From: Pseudomonas cannabina
GTDB lineage: Bacteria > Pseudomonadota > Gammaproteobacteria > Pseudomonadales > Pseudomonadaceae
Direction of reading: 5' to 3'
DNA: 64,000 nt
Assembly (NCBI RefSeq): GCF_900100365.1
Contig: NZ_FNKU01000001.1
Coordinates: 2,294,001-2,358,000, forward strand
Shown here: positions 63,284-64,000 of the stretch, piece by piece
How positions within the stretch are numbered: position 1 is the stretch's first letter
Layout: each line of letters starts with the position of its first letter
Position numbers and translations under genes: made by a program
The notes under the pieces: model-generated
The model's input: only the letters and a program-made list of their open reading frames with translations
What the model was told of the DNA's origin: nothing
Database searches by the model: none

Positions 63284-64000
63284 TCAAAGCTGCTCCGGCT
63301 CGACGCGATCACGACCGCCCTGCTTCGCTGCATAGACGCCCGAGTCGGCGCGCAGCAGCATGGCGTCGATGCCCTCGCCCGCACGCCTGCTCGCGATCCC
63401 GAAGCTGGCCGTCACCACATGATCGACGCCTTCGATAACCTGATTGCGCAATGCCTCACGCAGGCTCAAGGCCAGTTGATAAGCCTGTGCGCTTCGCGTG
63501 CCCGGGCACACCACCATGAACTCTTCGCCACCCAGACGACAGAACACGTCGTCGCTGCGCAGTCGCTGGCTGATCTTTTCCGAAATCGACCTGAGCACCT
63601 GGTCGCCTGCAGCATGCCCGAAACGGTCATTGATACGCTTGAAGTGATCGACGTCGAGCATGATGATCGAAAGGTCACCCCCATGCCGGTCGATCCTTTT
63701 CAGCTCGGCCTGCATGCGATCCTGAAAAAAGCGCCGGTTATAGGCGCCGGTCAGTACGTCGGTGACCGACAGCGCTCGCAACTCCTGCTCGACGCGCTTG
63801 AGGTCGGTGATATCGGACACAAACCCGTGCCACAACACGCTGCCATCGGCCAGCCGCTCCGGCGTGGAGGCCGCGCTCAGCCAGCGCAGCCCCTTGCGTG
63901 GCAGCTCGACCCGGTACTCCTCGCTCCAGGCAGTGAGGTGCCTTGCGCTGGCAAGAATCGAGGTCCTGACCCGGGCAAGGTCGGCCGGCTCAATACGGCG
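63284..64000 (-). CDS. PAS-GGDEF diguanylate cyclase, C-terminal part
   Basis: The frame is open through the right edge, so the N-terminus is missing. The visible part has the end of a PAS/PAC domain (VLWHGFVSDITDLKRVEQEL) and a GGDEF domain (TDVLTGAYNRRFFQDRM, DVDHFKRINDRFGH). The active signature is RLGGEEFMVVC, with Mg-binding Asp in DVDHFK. It should make cyclic di-GMP. It is convergent with dacB. Confidence 0.93.
   Translation of the reverse strand, partial: RRIEPADLARVRTSILASARHLTAWSEEYRVELPRKGLRWLSAASTPERLADGSVLWHGFVSDITDLKRVEQELRALSVTDVLTGAYNRRFFQDRMQAELKRIDRHGGDLSIIMLDVDHFKRINDRFGHAAGDQVLRSISEKISQRLRSDDVFCRLGGEEFMVVCPGTRSAQAYQLALSLREALRNQVIEGVDHVVTASFGIASRRAGEGIDAMLLRADSGVYAAKQGGRDRVEPEQL

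Noticed and set aside
1..64000. Hrp box (GGAACC-N15/16-CCACNNA) for type III genes
   Set aside because: GGAACC occurrences seen (for example 4329, 17385, 57590) lack the second half at the right distance; no effector or hrp gene is present.
1..64000. CRISPR array, tRNA or rRNA genes
   Set aside because: No regularly spaced identical repeats and no cloverleaf or rRNA segments noticed; the tandem MITEs at 48696-48899 are transposon copies, not CRISPR units.

Overview
The window is chromosomal DNA from a fluorescent pseudomonad, almost certainly the Pseudomonas syringae complex. The evidence is gene content and order: thrS-infC-rpmI-rplT with an AUU-type infC start, a DpkA-type reductase, a fused QuiC, a pcaQ-pcaHG-pcaK-pcaBC cluster, and IS5/IS630 and MITE insertions at CTAR or TA sites. 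No rRNA, tRNA or CRISPR array was seen.

Layout. 1-2.8 kb: translation genes on the minus strand (rplT partial, rpmI, infC, thrS). 3-4.9 kb: small secreted, cold-shock and lipoprotein genes. 4.9-12 kb: a minus-strand ribose operon, rbsBACRKD plus a periplasmic nucleoside hydrolase, with a palindromic RbsR-type operator. 12-18.6 kb: DUF903 lipoprotein, an SOS-boxed DUF1654-endonuclease I pair, ParD-like/map, a second SOS-boxed small gene, a dpkA pseudogene, and an orphan FecR. 18.7-25.6 kb: antiporter, glycosyltransferase, molybdopterin genes (moeA, moaB, mobA), pseudouridine synthase. 25.7-41 kb: catabolism of shikimate/quinate to protocatechuate and onward (AroE-type dehydrogenase, TetR, QuiC, MFS and DMT transporters, OprD porin, pcaC, pcaB, pcaK, pcaG, pcaH, pcaQ). 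41-45.2 kb: glutaredoxin-like, acyltransferase, DUF883/YqjE group, dGTPase. 45.5-61 kb: a two-component locus (REC-only protein, NarL/BvgA-type regulator, BvgS-type hybrid kinase) taken apart by mobile DNA. 61-64 kb: yggL, dacB and a partial diguanylate cyclase.

The most unusual region is 46-59.5 kb. The response regulator is split at one CTAG by four stacked insertions (two IS5-family elements and two about 100-bp MITEs), and an IS630 element sits at its stop codon. The hybrid kinase is split in its H-box codons by an approximately 6.66-kb integrated element. That element has a 2-bp shared core (GC), a large serine integrase at one end, a small serine resolvase, a phage-like gene with a tape-measure-like C-terminus, several unknown genes, an SOS box and a hairpin-dense non-coding stretch. 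Five MITE copies interrupt four of its genes, including the integrase. Removing each MITE plus one target copy restores every frame, so the history can be read directly.

A second theme is decay of catabolic genes. dpkA is frameshifted by an extra 7-bp repeat unit, pcaB by a 1-nt deletion, the OprD porin has an internal TAA and an IS5 in its control region, and quiC appears to have lost its ATG (CTG). map has lost its stop codon and reads through its terminator. These are readings of one sequence; resequencing would separate real lesions from sequence errors.
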